Of a stretch of DNA of 64,000 nucleotides, positions 49,967-57,963 are shown in pieces. Origin of the DNA: Chryseobacterium sp. YIM B08800 (GTDB lineage Bacteria > Bacteroidota > Bacteroidia > Flavobacteriales > Weeksellaceae); assembly GCF_026163565.1 (NCBI RefSeq), contig NZ_JAPDKN010000038.1, positions 25,488-89,487 on the forward strand, written 5' to 3'. A model generated the notes under the pieces. It was not told the DNA's origin, did not search any database, and saw only the letters and a list, made by a program, of their open reading frames with translations. The first letter of the stretch is position 1, and the number at the start of each line of letters is the position of its first letter. Made by a program: the position numbers and the translations under genes.

Positions 49967-51190
49967 ATGAAAGACAACTCATTATCTAATATACTTAACC
50001 AGCACAATAGTAACGAACAGATTGACGGGCAATTGTACACCCTGAATTTGGGACCTACTCACCCTGCCACGCACGGAATCTTTCAAAACGTTCTTACAAT
50101 GGACGGTGAAAGAATTCTTCACGCAGAGCAAACTGTTGGTTATATCCACAGAGCTTTTGAAAAAATTTCTGAAAGAAGAAATTATGCTCAAATTACTACG
50201 CTTACAGACCGTATGAACTACTGTTCTGCGCCAATCAACAATCTTGGATGGCACATGACGGTAGAGAAACTGATTGGTGTAAAAGTTCCAAAACGTGTAG
50301 ATTATATGCGTGTTATTTTAATGGAATTGGCAAGAATCGGTGACCACTTAATCTGTAACGGGGTAACTGGAATGGATGCAGGTGCAATTACAGGTCTTAC
50401 CTACATGTTCATCGAAAGAGAGCGTATTTACGATATGTACGAGCAGATTTGTGGAGCTAGAATGACAACCAATATGGGAAGAATCGGAGGTTTTGAAAGA
50501 GATTTCACTCCAAAATTCCATGAGTTGTTGAAAGATTTCTTAAAAACATTCCCACCAAGATTCCAGGAATTCTGTAATTTATTGGAGAGAAACAGGATAT
50601 TTATGGACAGAACGATTGGTGCAGGTGCAATTTCAGCAGAAAGAGCATTAAGCTATGGTTTCACAGGTCCTAATTTACGTGCTTGTGGTGTAGATTACGA
50701 TGTAAGAGTAGCACAACCTTATTCTTCTTATGAAGATTTCGATTTTATCATTCCTGTAGGAACTTCTGGTGATACTTACGACCGATTCATGGTTCGTCAG
50801 CAAGAAGTTTGGGAATCTATTAAAATCATTAAACAAGCATACGAAAACCTTCCTGAAGGTCCTTTCCATGCAGATGTTCCAGAATTTTATCTTCCTGAAA
50901 AAGCTGACGTTTACAAAAAAATGGAAGCCTTGATTTACCATTTCAAAATCGTAATGGGAGAAACTGACGTACCAAAAGGCGAAGTTTATCACGCTGTAGA
51001 AGGTGGAAACGGAGAATTAGGATTCTATTTGGTAAGTGATGGTGGAAGAAGCCCTTACAGACTGCACTTCAGAAGACCTTGTTTCATTTATTATCAGGCT
51101 TATCCTGAAATGATTACAGGTTCTGTAATTTCAGATGCTATCGTTACGATGTGTAGTATGAACGTGATTGCGGGAGAATTAGACGCATAA
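49967..51190 (+). CDS. nuoD: NADH-quinone oxidoreductase subunit D
   Basis: The 407-residue 49-kDa-type subunit forms the quinone pocket with NuoB. Recognisable blocks are LNLGPTHPATHGIFQ near the start (quinone-site histidine), GYIHRAFEKISERR and the C-terminal DGGRSPYRLHFRRPCF. It is colinear with the family end to end. Confidence 0.97.
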   Translation: MKDNSLSNILNQHNSNEQIDGQLYTLNLGPTHPATHGIFQNVLTMDGERILHAEQTVGYIHRAFEKISERRNYAQITTLTDRMNYCSAPINNLGWHMTVEKLIGVKVPKRVDYMRVILMELARIGDHLICNGVTGMDAGAITGLTYMFIERERIYDMYEQICGARMTTNMGRIGGFERDFTPKFHELLKDFLKTFPPRFQEFCNLLERNRIFMDRTIGAGAISAERALSYGFTGPNLRACGVDYDVRVAQPYSSYEDFDFIIPVGTSGDTYDRFMVRQQEVWESIKIIKQAYENLPEGPFHADVPEFYLPEKADVYKKMEALIYHFKIVMGETDVPKGEVYHAVEGGNGELGFYLVSDGGRSPYRLHFRRPCFIYYQAYPEMITGSVISDAIVTMCSMNVIAGELDA

Positions 51191-51290
51191 AAGAAATTAT
51201 AGATTTTGGATTATAAATTTTAAATTAATCTAAACTCTTTAAATATAAATTAATATCAAAATTGATAGGATTTTTAGAACTAAGGTTTTC

Positions 51291-51322
51291 ATCTAAAATC
51301 TAAAATCTAAAATCTAAAATCT
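51291..51322. repeat. Heptamer repeat (ATCTAAA)x4 before nuoE
   Basis: Four exact ATCTAAA units plus ATCT end 6 bp before the nuoE ATG at 51329, inside the likely ribosome-loading region. Length changes would alter the 5' context of nuoE. Confidence 0.9.
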
Positions 51323-51328
51323 TTAAAT

Positions 51329-51838
51329 ATGAGCGAAACAATAGCTTTTAAACCGGAAAGTTTAGAACAGGTACACAAAATTATCGCAAGATATCCTGAA
51401 GGAAGACAAAAGTCTGCCCTTCTTCCTGTTTTACATTTAGCGCAGAAAGAATTTGGAGGATGGTTAGACGTTCCTGTGATGGATTATGTTGCTGAATTAT
51501 TGAGTATTAAACCAATTGAAGTATATGAAGTTGCTACTTTTTATACCATGTTTAATATGAAACCGGTGGGTAAATATGTTTTGGAAGTTTGCAGAACCGG
51601 ACCTTGTATGGTTCGTGGAAGTGAAAAAATTCTGGACCATATCAGAACGAAATTGAATATAAAAGACGGACAAACCACTGAAGATGGAATGTTCACTTTA
51701 AAACCAGCTGAATGTCTTGGAGCTTGCGGATACGCACCCATGATGCAGCTAGGAAAGTTCTTTCACGAAAATTTAACGATAGAAAAAGTTGACGAAATCC
51801 TTGAGCTTTGCAGAGAAGGACAAGTTGATTTGGGCTAA
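51329..51838 (+). CDS. nuoE: NADH-quinone oxidoreductase subunit E
   Basis: The 169-residue subunit has a thioredoxin-like fold and binds the [2Fe-2S] cluster N1a with C88 and C93 (CRTGPCMVRG) and C129 and C133 (ECLGACGYAP). It forms the NADH-oxidising tip with NuoF and NuoG. The spacer to nuoF (102 bp) is AT-rich and repeat-like. Confidence 0.96.
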   Translation: MSETIAFKPESLEQVHKIIARYPEGRQKSALLPVLHLAQKEFGGWLDVPVMDYVAELLSIKPIEVYEVATFYTMFNMKPVGKYVLEVCRTGPCMVRGSEKILDHIRTKLNIKDGQTTEDGMFTLKPAECLGACGYAPMMQLGKFFHENLTIEKVDEILELCREGQVDLG

Positions 51839-51940
51839 TAGAAATTTTAAATTCTAAATTTTAGATTTTAAATTATTCACTTAACGTTTAATACTAATTA
51901 ATGCAAAAAGCCAAAAGCTGATTGCAATAAGCAAATAAAA

Positions 51941-53296
51941 ATGAGTAAAAAACTTTTACTTAAAGACGCACACGTAGAAGGAATACGCTACTTTGAAACT
52001 TACCGAAAACAAGGAGGTTACGGAGCTGCAGAAAAAGCCTTGAAAATGACACCGGATGAAATTTTGGAAGAAGTAAAAGCTTCCGGACTTCGTGGTCGTG
52101 GTGGTGCAGGTTTCCCAACAGGAATGAAGTGGAGCTTTCTGGCAAAACCGGAAGGTGTGCCAAGACACTTGGTAGTGAATGCTGATGAATCTGAACCGGG
52201 AACTTTCAAAGACAGATATTTAATGGAATTTCTTCCTCATTTATTGATTGAAGGAATGCTTATCTCATCTTACTGTTTAGGTTCAAATGTTTCTTATATC
52301 TACATCCGTGGAGAATATTCTTGGATTCCGGATATTTTGGAAGAAGCGATTGAAGAAGCTAAAGCTGCAGGATTTTTAGGTAAAAACATCCTAGGAACTG
52401 GTTTCGATTGCGAAATATATGTTCAAAGAGGTGGTGGAGCTTATATCTGCGGTGAAGAAACTGCTTTGCTTGAATCTCTTGAAGGAAAAAGAGGAAACCC
52501 AAGATTAAAACCACCTTTCCCGGCTGTAAAAGGACTTTGGGAAAGGCCAACGGTTGTAAATAACGTTGAATCTATTGCTGCAATTGTTCCGATTATCGAT
52601 ATTACTGGTGCAGAATATGCTAAAATCGGTGTTGGTCGTTCAACGGGTACAAAATTAATTTCTGCTTGCGGAAATATCAATAAACCCGGAGTTTATGAAA
52701 TCGATATGACCATCACGGTTGAAGAATTTATTTATTCTGATGAATATTGTGGTGGAATTCCAAATGGTAAAAAGCTAAAGGCTTGTATTCCTGGAGGAAG
52801 TTCGGTTCCGATTGTTCCGGCAAACTTATTATTAAAAACCGTAAACGGTGAACCAAGATATATGAATTATGAATCTCTTGCTGATGGTGGTTTTGCTACC
52901 GGAACTATGATGGGTTCAGGAGGATTTATTGTTTTGGATGAAGACCAATGCGTTGTAGAACATACCATGACTTTAGCGAGATTTTATAATCACGAAAGTT
53001 GCGGACAATGTACACCTTGCCGTGAAGGAACGGGATGGATGTACAAAATTTTGAAAAAAATTGAGAAAGGAGAAGGAAAAATGGAAGACATCGATTTGCT
53101 TTGGGATATCCAGAGAAAAATTGAAGGAAACACAATTTGTCCTTTAGGTGATGCGGCAGCTTGGCCAGTTGCAGCAGCGATCCGTCATTTCAGAGATGAA
53201 TTCGAGTGGCATATTAAAAACCCGGAATTATCTCAGACACAGAATTATGGTTTGGCTCATTATGCAGATCCTATTCCGGCTGCAGCAAGTAATTAA
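51941..53296 (+). CDS. nuoF: NADH-quinone oxidoreductase subunit F
   Basis: The 451-residue subunit binds NADH, FMN and cluster N3. The FMN/NADH blocks GRGGAGFPTGMKW and GGGAYICGEETALLES are present. The [4Fe-4S] ligands are C354, C357 and C360 (ESCGQCTPCREG) and a later cysteine in NTICPLGDA near residue 400. Only 14 bp separate it from an unusual outer-membrane-type gene. Confidence 0.97.
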   Translation: MSKKLLLKDAHVEGIRYFETYRKQGGYGAAEKALKMTPDEILEEVKASGLRGRGGAGFPTGMKWSFLAKPEGVPRHLVVNADESEPGTFKDRYLMEFLPHLLIEGMLISSYCLGSNVSYIYIRGEYSWIPDILEEAIEEAKAAGFLGKNILGTGFDCEIYVQRGGGAYICGEETALLESLEGKRGNPRLKPPFPAVKGLWERPTVVNNVESIAAIVPIIDITGAEYAKIGVGRSTGTKLISACGNINKPGVYEIDMTITVEEFIYSDEYCGGIPNGKKLKACIPGGSSVPIVPANLLLKTVNGEPRYMNYESLADGGFATGTMMGSGGFIVLDEDQCVVEHTMTLARFYNHESCGQCTPCREGTGWMYKILKKIEKGEGKMEDIDLLWDIQRKIEGNTICPLGDAAAWPVAAAIRHFRDEFEWHIKNPELSQTQNYGLAHYADPIPAAASN

Positions 53297-53310
53297 TAGA
53301 GGTTGAAATT

Positions 53311-54141
53311 TTGAAAAAGTTTATTGCTGTAGGTCTTTTGTTGTCGAATTTTGTTTTTGGACAGGTTACTACAGAAAAAAAAGAAGTTAATCCCTTCAAA
53401 AAAGGATCTGTAATGGTATTCTGGGGTTGGAATAATGCAAAATATTCAAAATCAGATATTCATTTTAAAGGAGACGGTTATGATTTTCAATTGGATAAAG
53501 TTGTTGCCAATGACAGACAAACAAAGTTTGATTGGGGTACTTATTTTAATCCTGGAAACATCACAATTCCGCAGGTAAATTATAGAATTACCTATTTCCC
53601 GAAAGATAATTTCGGAATTACCATCGGAATGGATCACATGAAATATGTGATGGATCAAAATCAGACTGTAGATTTTAAAGGATATATTGATGATCCTAAA
53701 TATGCAGCCATGGTAAATAATGGTAAAGTAGACTTAAGTGGAAACGATTTTTTAACGTTCGAACACACCGACGGTCTTAATTATATCAACATTGGAGCTC
53801 AGAAATATCACAATGTTTTAGACAAAAAAAATATTGATGTTTTTTTGAGTTACGGAGCAGGTTTAGGCGCATTATTGCCGAAATCTAATGTTCAGCTGAT
53901 GGGAAATGAAAGAAGCGACAGATTCCATCTTGCAGGTTTTGGTCTGGATGCAAGAGCTGCAGTAAGCGTGGTTGCCTTAAGACATATTGTACTTCAGGCA
54001 GAAGGAAAGTTAGGCTACATTAATATGCCCGACATCAAAACTACACTGAACAACAAGCCAGACAAAGCTTCACAGGATTTTGTGTTTGCACAATTCAATT
54101 TCGGAATCGGCTACACATTCAATACAAAAAAGTATAATTAA
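53311..54141 (+). CDS. Outer-membrane beta-barrel-like protein inside the nuo operon
   Basis: The 276-residue protein starts with TTG at 53311 and has a signal peptide ending FVFGQ. The mature part alternates aromatic and polar residues (VMVFWGWNNAKYS, NYRITYFPKDNFGITIGMDHMKY) and ends FAQFNFGIGYTFNTKKY, a beta-barrel pattern. It is not a complex I subunit by sequence. It sits between nuoF and nuoG on the same strand, so it is co-transcribed. I cannot assign a function. Confidence 0.75.
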   Translation: MKKFIAVGLLLSNFVFGQVTTEKKEVNPFKKGSVMVFWGWNNAKYSKSDIHFKGDGYDFQLDKVVANDRQTKFDWGTYFNPGNITIPQVNYRITYFPKDNFGITIGMDHMKYVMDQNQTVDFKGYIDDPKYAAMVNNGKVDLSGNDFLTFEHTDGLNYINIGAQKYHNVLDKKNIDVFLSYGAGLGALLPKSNVQLMGNERSDRFHLAGFGLDARAAVSVVALRHIVLQAEGKLGYINMPDIKTTLNNKPDKASQDFVFAQFNFGIGYTFNTKKYN

Positions 54142-54188
54142 TATAGAGCTTAAAAGCTTTTTAACAGCATAAGCGAAAAGCATAGAAT

Positions 54189-55187
54189 ATGAGCGAAGAG
54201 GTTAAAAAATTCAAAATAACGATAGACGGACAAACCGCTGAAGTTTTGCCCGGGACTTCTATTTTGGAAGCTGCAAGACAAATCGGTGGAAAATCTGTTC
54301 CTCCAGCAATGTGTTACTACAGCAAATTGGAAACCAGCGGTGGAAGATGTAGAACATGTTTGGTAGAAGTTTCTAAAGGTTCAGAAGCAGATCCGCGTCC
54401 TATGCCAAAATTGGTTGCAAGCTGCAGAACCAATGTGATGGACGGAATGGAAGTGAAAAACCTTTCTTCTGAAAAAGCTCAGGAAGGTAGAAAAGCGGTT
54501 ACTGAATTCTTGTTGGTAAACCACCCATTAGATTGCCCGGTTTGTGATCAGGCAGGTGAATGTCACCTTCAGGATCTAGGGTACGAGCACGGAAATCTTG
54601 AAACCAGAACTGAATTTGAAAGAAATACATACGAAGCAGACGACTTAGGTCCACATATCAAATTGAATATGAATCGTTGTATCTTGTGTGCAAGATGCGT
54701 TTTAGCGGCTAATCAATTGACAGGTGAACGTGAGCACGGAATTCTTTTTAGAGGAGATCATGCTGAAATTTCTACTTATTTAAATAAAGCTTTAGATAAC
54801 GACTTCATCGGAAACGTGATCGACGTGTGCCCGGTTGGAGCATTAACAGACAGAACAGCTCGTTTCGCAAGCAGAGTGTGGTTTACAAAGCCAATGAACG
54901 CTTCTTGCAAATGTGATAAATGTTCTGGAAAAGCTACGGTTTACATGAAAGGTGACGAAATCGTAAGAGTTACTGCAAGAAAAGATCAGTGGGGAGAAGT
55001 TGAAGAATTTATCTGTGATACTTGTCGTTTCGAAAGAAAAAACCTTAGCGATTGGAACATCGAAGGACCAAGACATATCGACAGACATTCAGTTATTTCA
55101 TTAAACCATTACGAGAAACCTAAAGACGAATTGAGAGTTTTAGACAATCCAATGGCTAAAGAAATCAGCGAAAAAGACGAAAAATAA
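54189..55187 (+). CDS. nuoG: NADH-quinone oxidoreductase subunit G, short form
   Basis: This 332-residue protein keeps the iron-sulfur part of NuoG. The [2Fe-2S] ligands are C42, C54, C57 and C79, the N5 ligands H112, C116, C119 and C125, followed by NRCILCARC and DVCPVGALT. After about residue 235 only a small remnant of the molybdopterin-type domain remains (CKCDKCSGKATV, FICDTCRFE). Canonical NuoG is two to three times longer. The short form is normal in Bacteroidota as far as I know, so this is probably not a lesion. Confidence 0.92.
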   Translation: MSEEVKKFKITIDGQTAEVLPGTSILEAARQIGGKSVPPAMCYYSKLETSGGRCRTCLVEVSKGSEADPRPMPKLVASCRTNVMDGMEVKNLSSEKAQEGRKAVTEFLLVNHPLDCPVCDQAGECHLQDLGYEHGNLETRTEFERNTYEADDLGPHIKLNMNRCILCARCVLAANQLTGEREHGILFRGDHAEISTYLNKALDNDFIGNVIDVCPVGALTDRTARFASRVWFTKPMNASCKCDKCSGKATVYMKGDEIVRVTARKDQWGEVEEFICDTCRFERKNLSDWNIEGPRHIDRHSVISLNHYEKPKDELRVLDNPMAKEISEKDEK

Positions 55188-55190
55188 TGA

Positions 55191-55223
55191 GATTGGAAGT
55201 TTGAAGCTGGGTGATGGAAGTTT
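55191..55223. repeat. Dispersed GGAAG-rich repeat, inverted copy after nuoG
   Basis: GAAGCTGGGTGATGGAAGTT and its left flank match the reverse complement of 56526-56555 with two mismatches. The element begins at the end of nuoG, overlapping no known signal. Confidence 0.8.
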
Positions 55224-55311
55224 AAAACTAAACACTTTTATCCAAATTCAAACATTAAAACTTAAAAGATAAAATTTGATCAAGATGATGAGTTAGTGCG
55301 ACGAATTGCAA

Positions 55312-55346
55312 AACTTCCAGCTCCCCGCTCCCATCTTCAAACATTT
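55312..55346. repeat. Dispersed CTTCCA-rich repeat before nuoH
   Basis: AACTTCCAGCTCCCCGCTCC followed by CATCTTCAAACATTT resembles the copy at 56526-56560, in the same orientation and at the same position before the next nuo gene. Confidence 0.7.
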
Positions 55347-55356
55347 AAATAAAACA

Positions 55357-56421
55357 ATGGATTTAATTACATTTAAATTAATACTTGTACTTGCACTTTT
55401 CCTGCTTTCATTAACGATCGCAGCCTACTCAACCTGGGCAGAAAGAAAAGTTGCAGCCATTATGCAGGATAGAATCGGGCCAAACAGATCAGGGCCTTTC
55501 GGTTTACTGCAGCCTCTTGCAGATGGTGGTAAATTTTTCTTTAAAGAAGACTTTACACCTGCCAATGCAGAAAAGTTTCTTTTCGTATTGGGACCTGCGC
55601 TGGTGATGTTTATTTCATTAATTACCGGAGCGGTGATTCCTTGGGGAAAAACGTTAAACTTAGGCGGAGTTTCTTATGATTTACAAGTTGCTAACATTGA
55701 TGTTGGTGTACTTTTCATCATCGGAATGGCTTCTATCGGAGTTTACGGAATTATGATCGGAGGTTGGGCTTCCAACAACAAGTATTCATTATTAGGTGCG
55801 ATCCGTGCTTCTTCGCAGATGATTTCTTACGAATTGGCGATGGGTCTTGCATTACTTTCTATCATTATGATGACAGGAAGTTTAGATTTAAAAGTAATTA
55901 CTGAAAATCAAACTGAAGGAAAACTTTGGGGAATTATCCCTATCGGTTCTGGAATGAACTGGAATATTTTTTACCAACCATTGGCATTCTTAATTTTCTT
56001 TGTGGCAGCTTTGGCAGAAACCAACCGTCACCCTTTCGATTTACCTGAATGTGAATCTGAATTGGTAACAGGATATACAACTGAATATTCTTCAATGAAA
56101 TTAGGTTTATACATGTTTGGTGAATATGTGAATATGTTTATTTCTAATGCTTTCATGGTAGTGCTTTTCTTCGGAGGGTACAACTATCCGGGAATTGACT
56201 GGGTTACTGAAAACTGGGGAGAAAATGTAGCAGGTATTTTGAGTATCGTAGCATTTTTATCTAAAACGGTAATCGGAATTTTGATCTTTATGTGGATCAG
56301 ATGGACGCTTCCAAGATTCAGATACGATCAGTTGATGCACCTTGGATGGAAAACTTTAATTCCATTGGCATTGGTCAACCTTATGATTACAGGAGCGGTG
56401 ATTCTTGCTTTCGGTAATTAA
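55357..56421 (+). CDS. nuoH: NADH-quinone oxidoreductase subunit H
   Basis: From the ATG at 55357 the protein has 354 residues. A longer frame from 55306 starts inside a repeat and is rejected. It is an eight-helix membrane subunit near the quinone site with ERKVAAIMQDRIGPNRSGP, NRHPFDLPECESELVTGY and RWTLPRFRYDQLMHLGWK, all diagnostic of NuoH/ND1. Confidence 0.97.
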   Translation: MDLITFKLILVLALFLLSLTIAAYSTWAERKVAAIMQDRIGPNRSGPFGLLQPLADGGKFFFKEDFTPANAEKFLFVLGPALVMFISLITGAVIPWGKTLNLGGVSYDLQVANIDVGVLFIIGMASIGVYGIMIGGWASNNKYSLLGAIRASSQMISYELAMGLALLSIIMMTGSLDLKVITENQTEGKLWGIIPIGSGMNWNIFYQPLAFLIFFVAALAETNRHPFDLPECESELVTGYTTEYSSMKLGLYMFGEYVNMFISNAFMVVLFFGGYNYPGIDWVTENWGENVAGILSIVAFLSKTVIGILIFMWIRWTLPRFRYDQLMHLGWKTLIPLALVNLMITGAVILAFGN

Positions 56422-56525
56422 TTTGAAAATGAGATAATTTGAGAATTTGAAAATGGAATAATTCCAAGTCAAATTCTAAGAAATATAATTTTGAAAATGA
56501 GCTGATGAGAAAGCAGCGATGAGAT

Positions 56526-56560
56526 AACTTCCATCACCCAGCTTCCATCTTCCAACATTT
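56526..56560. repeat. Dispersed CTTCCA-rich repeat before nuoI
   Basis: AACTTCCATCACCCAGCTTC continues CATCTTCCAACATTT. It is the inverted partner of 55191-55223, so nuoH is flanked by inverted copies. Confidence 0.8.
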
Positions 56561-56572
56561 AAACAATAAAAA

Positions 56573-57130
56573 ATGAAATTAACCAACAGATCAAAAGTTG
56601 TTTCAAATAAAGAGATGACCTTTTCTGAGAAAATCTACTTACCGGCGATTTTCAAGGGAATGGGGATTACTTTTAAGCATGCTGTGAGAACCGTTGTAAA
56701 ACGTGCTCCCAATGTTTATTCTTATCCAGAAGTACAAAAGCCTAGAGCTGATATCTGGAGAGGTCAACATGTTTTGAAAAGAGATGAAGAAGGCAGAGAA
56801 AGATGTACAGCGTGTGGATTGTGCGCAGTAGCATGTCCTGCAGAAGCCATCACAATGACTGCTGCTGAAAGAACCAGAGAAGAAAAAGATCTTTACAGAG
56901 AAGAAAAATATGCATCGGTATATGAAATCAATATGCTAAGATGTATTTTCTGCGGTATGTGTGAAGAAGCTTGTCCGAAATCTGCAATTTATCTTACAGA
57001 CAGATTAGTAGATGTAGAAACCAACAGAGGTTCTTTCATCTATGGTAAAGATAAATTAGTTGAAAAAATAAATGAAAGGATTGATATCACAGAAAGACAA
57101 TCCGAGAAACAAAAAAATGCGGTAAAATAA
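56573..57130 (+). CDS. nuoI: NADH-quinone oxidoreductase subunit I
   Basis: The 185-residue ferredoxin-like subunit carries clusters N6a and N6b. The two [4Fe-4S] motifs are C78-C81-C84-C88 (CTACGLCAVACP) and C124-C127-C130-C134 (CIFCGMCEEACP). Its stop codon overlaps the nuoJ start by one base. Confidence 0.97.
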   Translation: MKLTNRSKVVSNKEMTFSEKIYLPAIFKGMGITFKHAVRTVVKRAPNVYSYPEVQKPRADIWRGQHVLKRDEEGRERCTACGLCAVACPAEAITMTAAERTREEKDLYREEKYASVYEINMLRCIFCGMCEEACPKSAIYLTDRLVDVETNRGSFIYGKDKLVEKINERIDITERQSEKQKNAVK

Positions 57131-57627
57131 TGGATCAGTTTTTATTTTTCTTGGTGGCGTTTTTAGCAGTGTCAAGTGCGGTTTACTTCGTGTTTGCAAA
57201 AAATCCTTTATATGCTATTTTGTCATTAATTGTTACAATGTTTTCTATTGCGGGTATGTATATTCTTCTGAATGCACAGTTCCTTGCCATCATCCAGATC
57301 ATCGTTTACGCAGGTGCTATCATGGTACTTTTCCTTTATATCTTAATGATGCTTAACCTTAATAAGCAAGACGAAAGTAAGAAGAACAATACTTTAAAGT
57401 TTGTTGGAGTTTTTACAGCAGGTCTTCTTTTGATTGGTGTTTTAGGTGTTTTCAGAGGAGTACAGGATAATCATGTAGTGGTTGAAAACGTAGATAAAGG
57501 TGTAGGTCTTACAAAGAATCTGGGAAGACTTTTATTTAATGAATATGTTTTGCCGTTTGAGCTTGCTTCCATCCTGATTTTGGCAGGTATTGTAGGTGCG
57601 GTACTAATCGGTAAAAAAGATTTATAA
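57130..57627 (+). CDS. nuoJ: NADH-quinone oxidoreductase subunit J
   Basis: The 165-residue membrane subunit has five helices and the conserved LLNAQFLAIIQIIVYAGAIM block in helix III region, with LFLYILMMLNL after it. The start overlaps the nuoI stop (TAATG), indicating coupling. Confidence 0.95.
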   Translation: MDQFLFFLVAFLAVSSAVYFVFAKNPLYAILSLIVTMFSIAGMYILLNAQFLAIIQIIVYAGAIMVLFLYILMMLNLNKQDESKKNNTLKFVGVFTAGLLLIGVLGVFRGVQDNHVVVENVDKGVGLTKNLGRLLFNEYVLPFELASILILAGIVGAVLIGKKDL

Positions 57628-57631
57628 AATT

Positions 57632-57961
57632 ATGGGAGAAGTAAATACATTTATGCAAAGCATCCCTCTGGAATATTTCATTACTCTTTGTTCAGTTTTG
57701 TTCTGTCTTGGAGTGTGTGGGGTATTGCTTAGAAAAAATGCGATTGTAATTTTAGGTTGTGTAGAGCTTATGCTTAATTCTGTAAACCTTTTATTGGCTG
57801 CATTTGCGGCATACAACGGGAACAGCGACGGACAGCTTTTGGTATTCTTCATCATGGTAGTTGCAGCAGCCGAAGTAGCGGTTGGTTTGGCAATTATTGC
57901 GATGTTATATAGAAACACCCGTTCTGTAGATGTAGGTATATTTAATAAATTAAAAGGATAA
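57632..57961 (+). CDS. nuoK: NADH-quinone oxidoreductase subunit K
   Basis: The 109-residue subunit has three helices with the two glutamates of the proton channel in LGCVELMLNSVNLLL and VVAAAEVAVGLAI. It is 4 bp after nuoJ and 2 bp before nuoL. Confidence 0.96.
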   Translation: MGEVNTFMQSIPLEYFITLCSVLFCLGVCGVLLRKNAIVILGCVELMLNSVNLLLAAFAAYNGNSDGQLLVFFIMVVAAAEVAVGLAIIAMLYRNTRSVDVGIFNKLKG

Positions 57962-57963
57962 GA

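Noticed and set aside
54189..55187. nuoG as a truncated pseudogene
   Set aside because: All N-terminal cluster ligands are intact and a short NuoG is, to my knowledge, usual in Bacteroidota.
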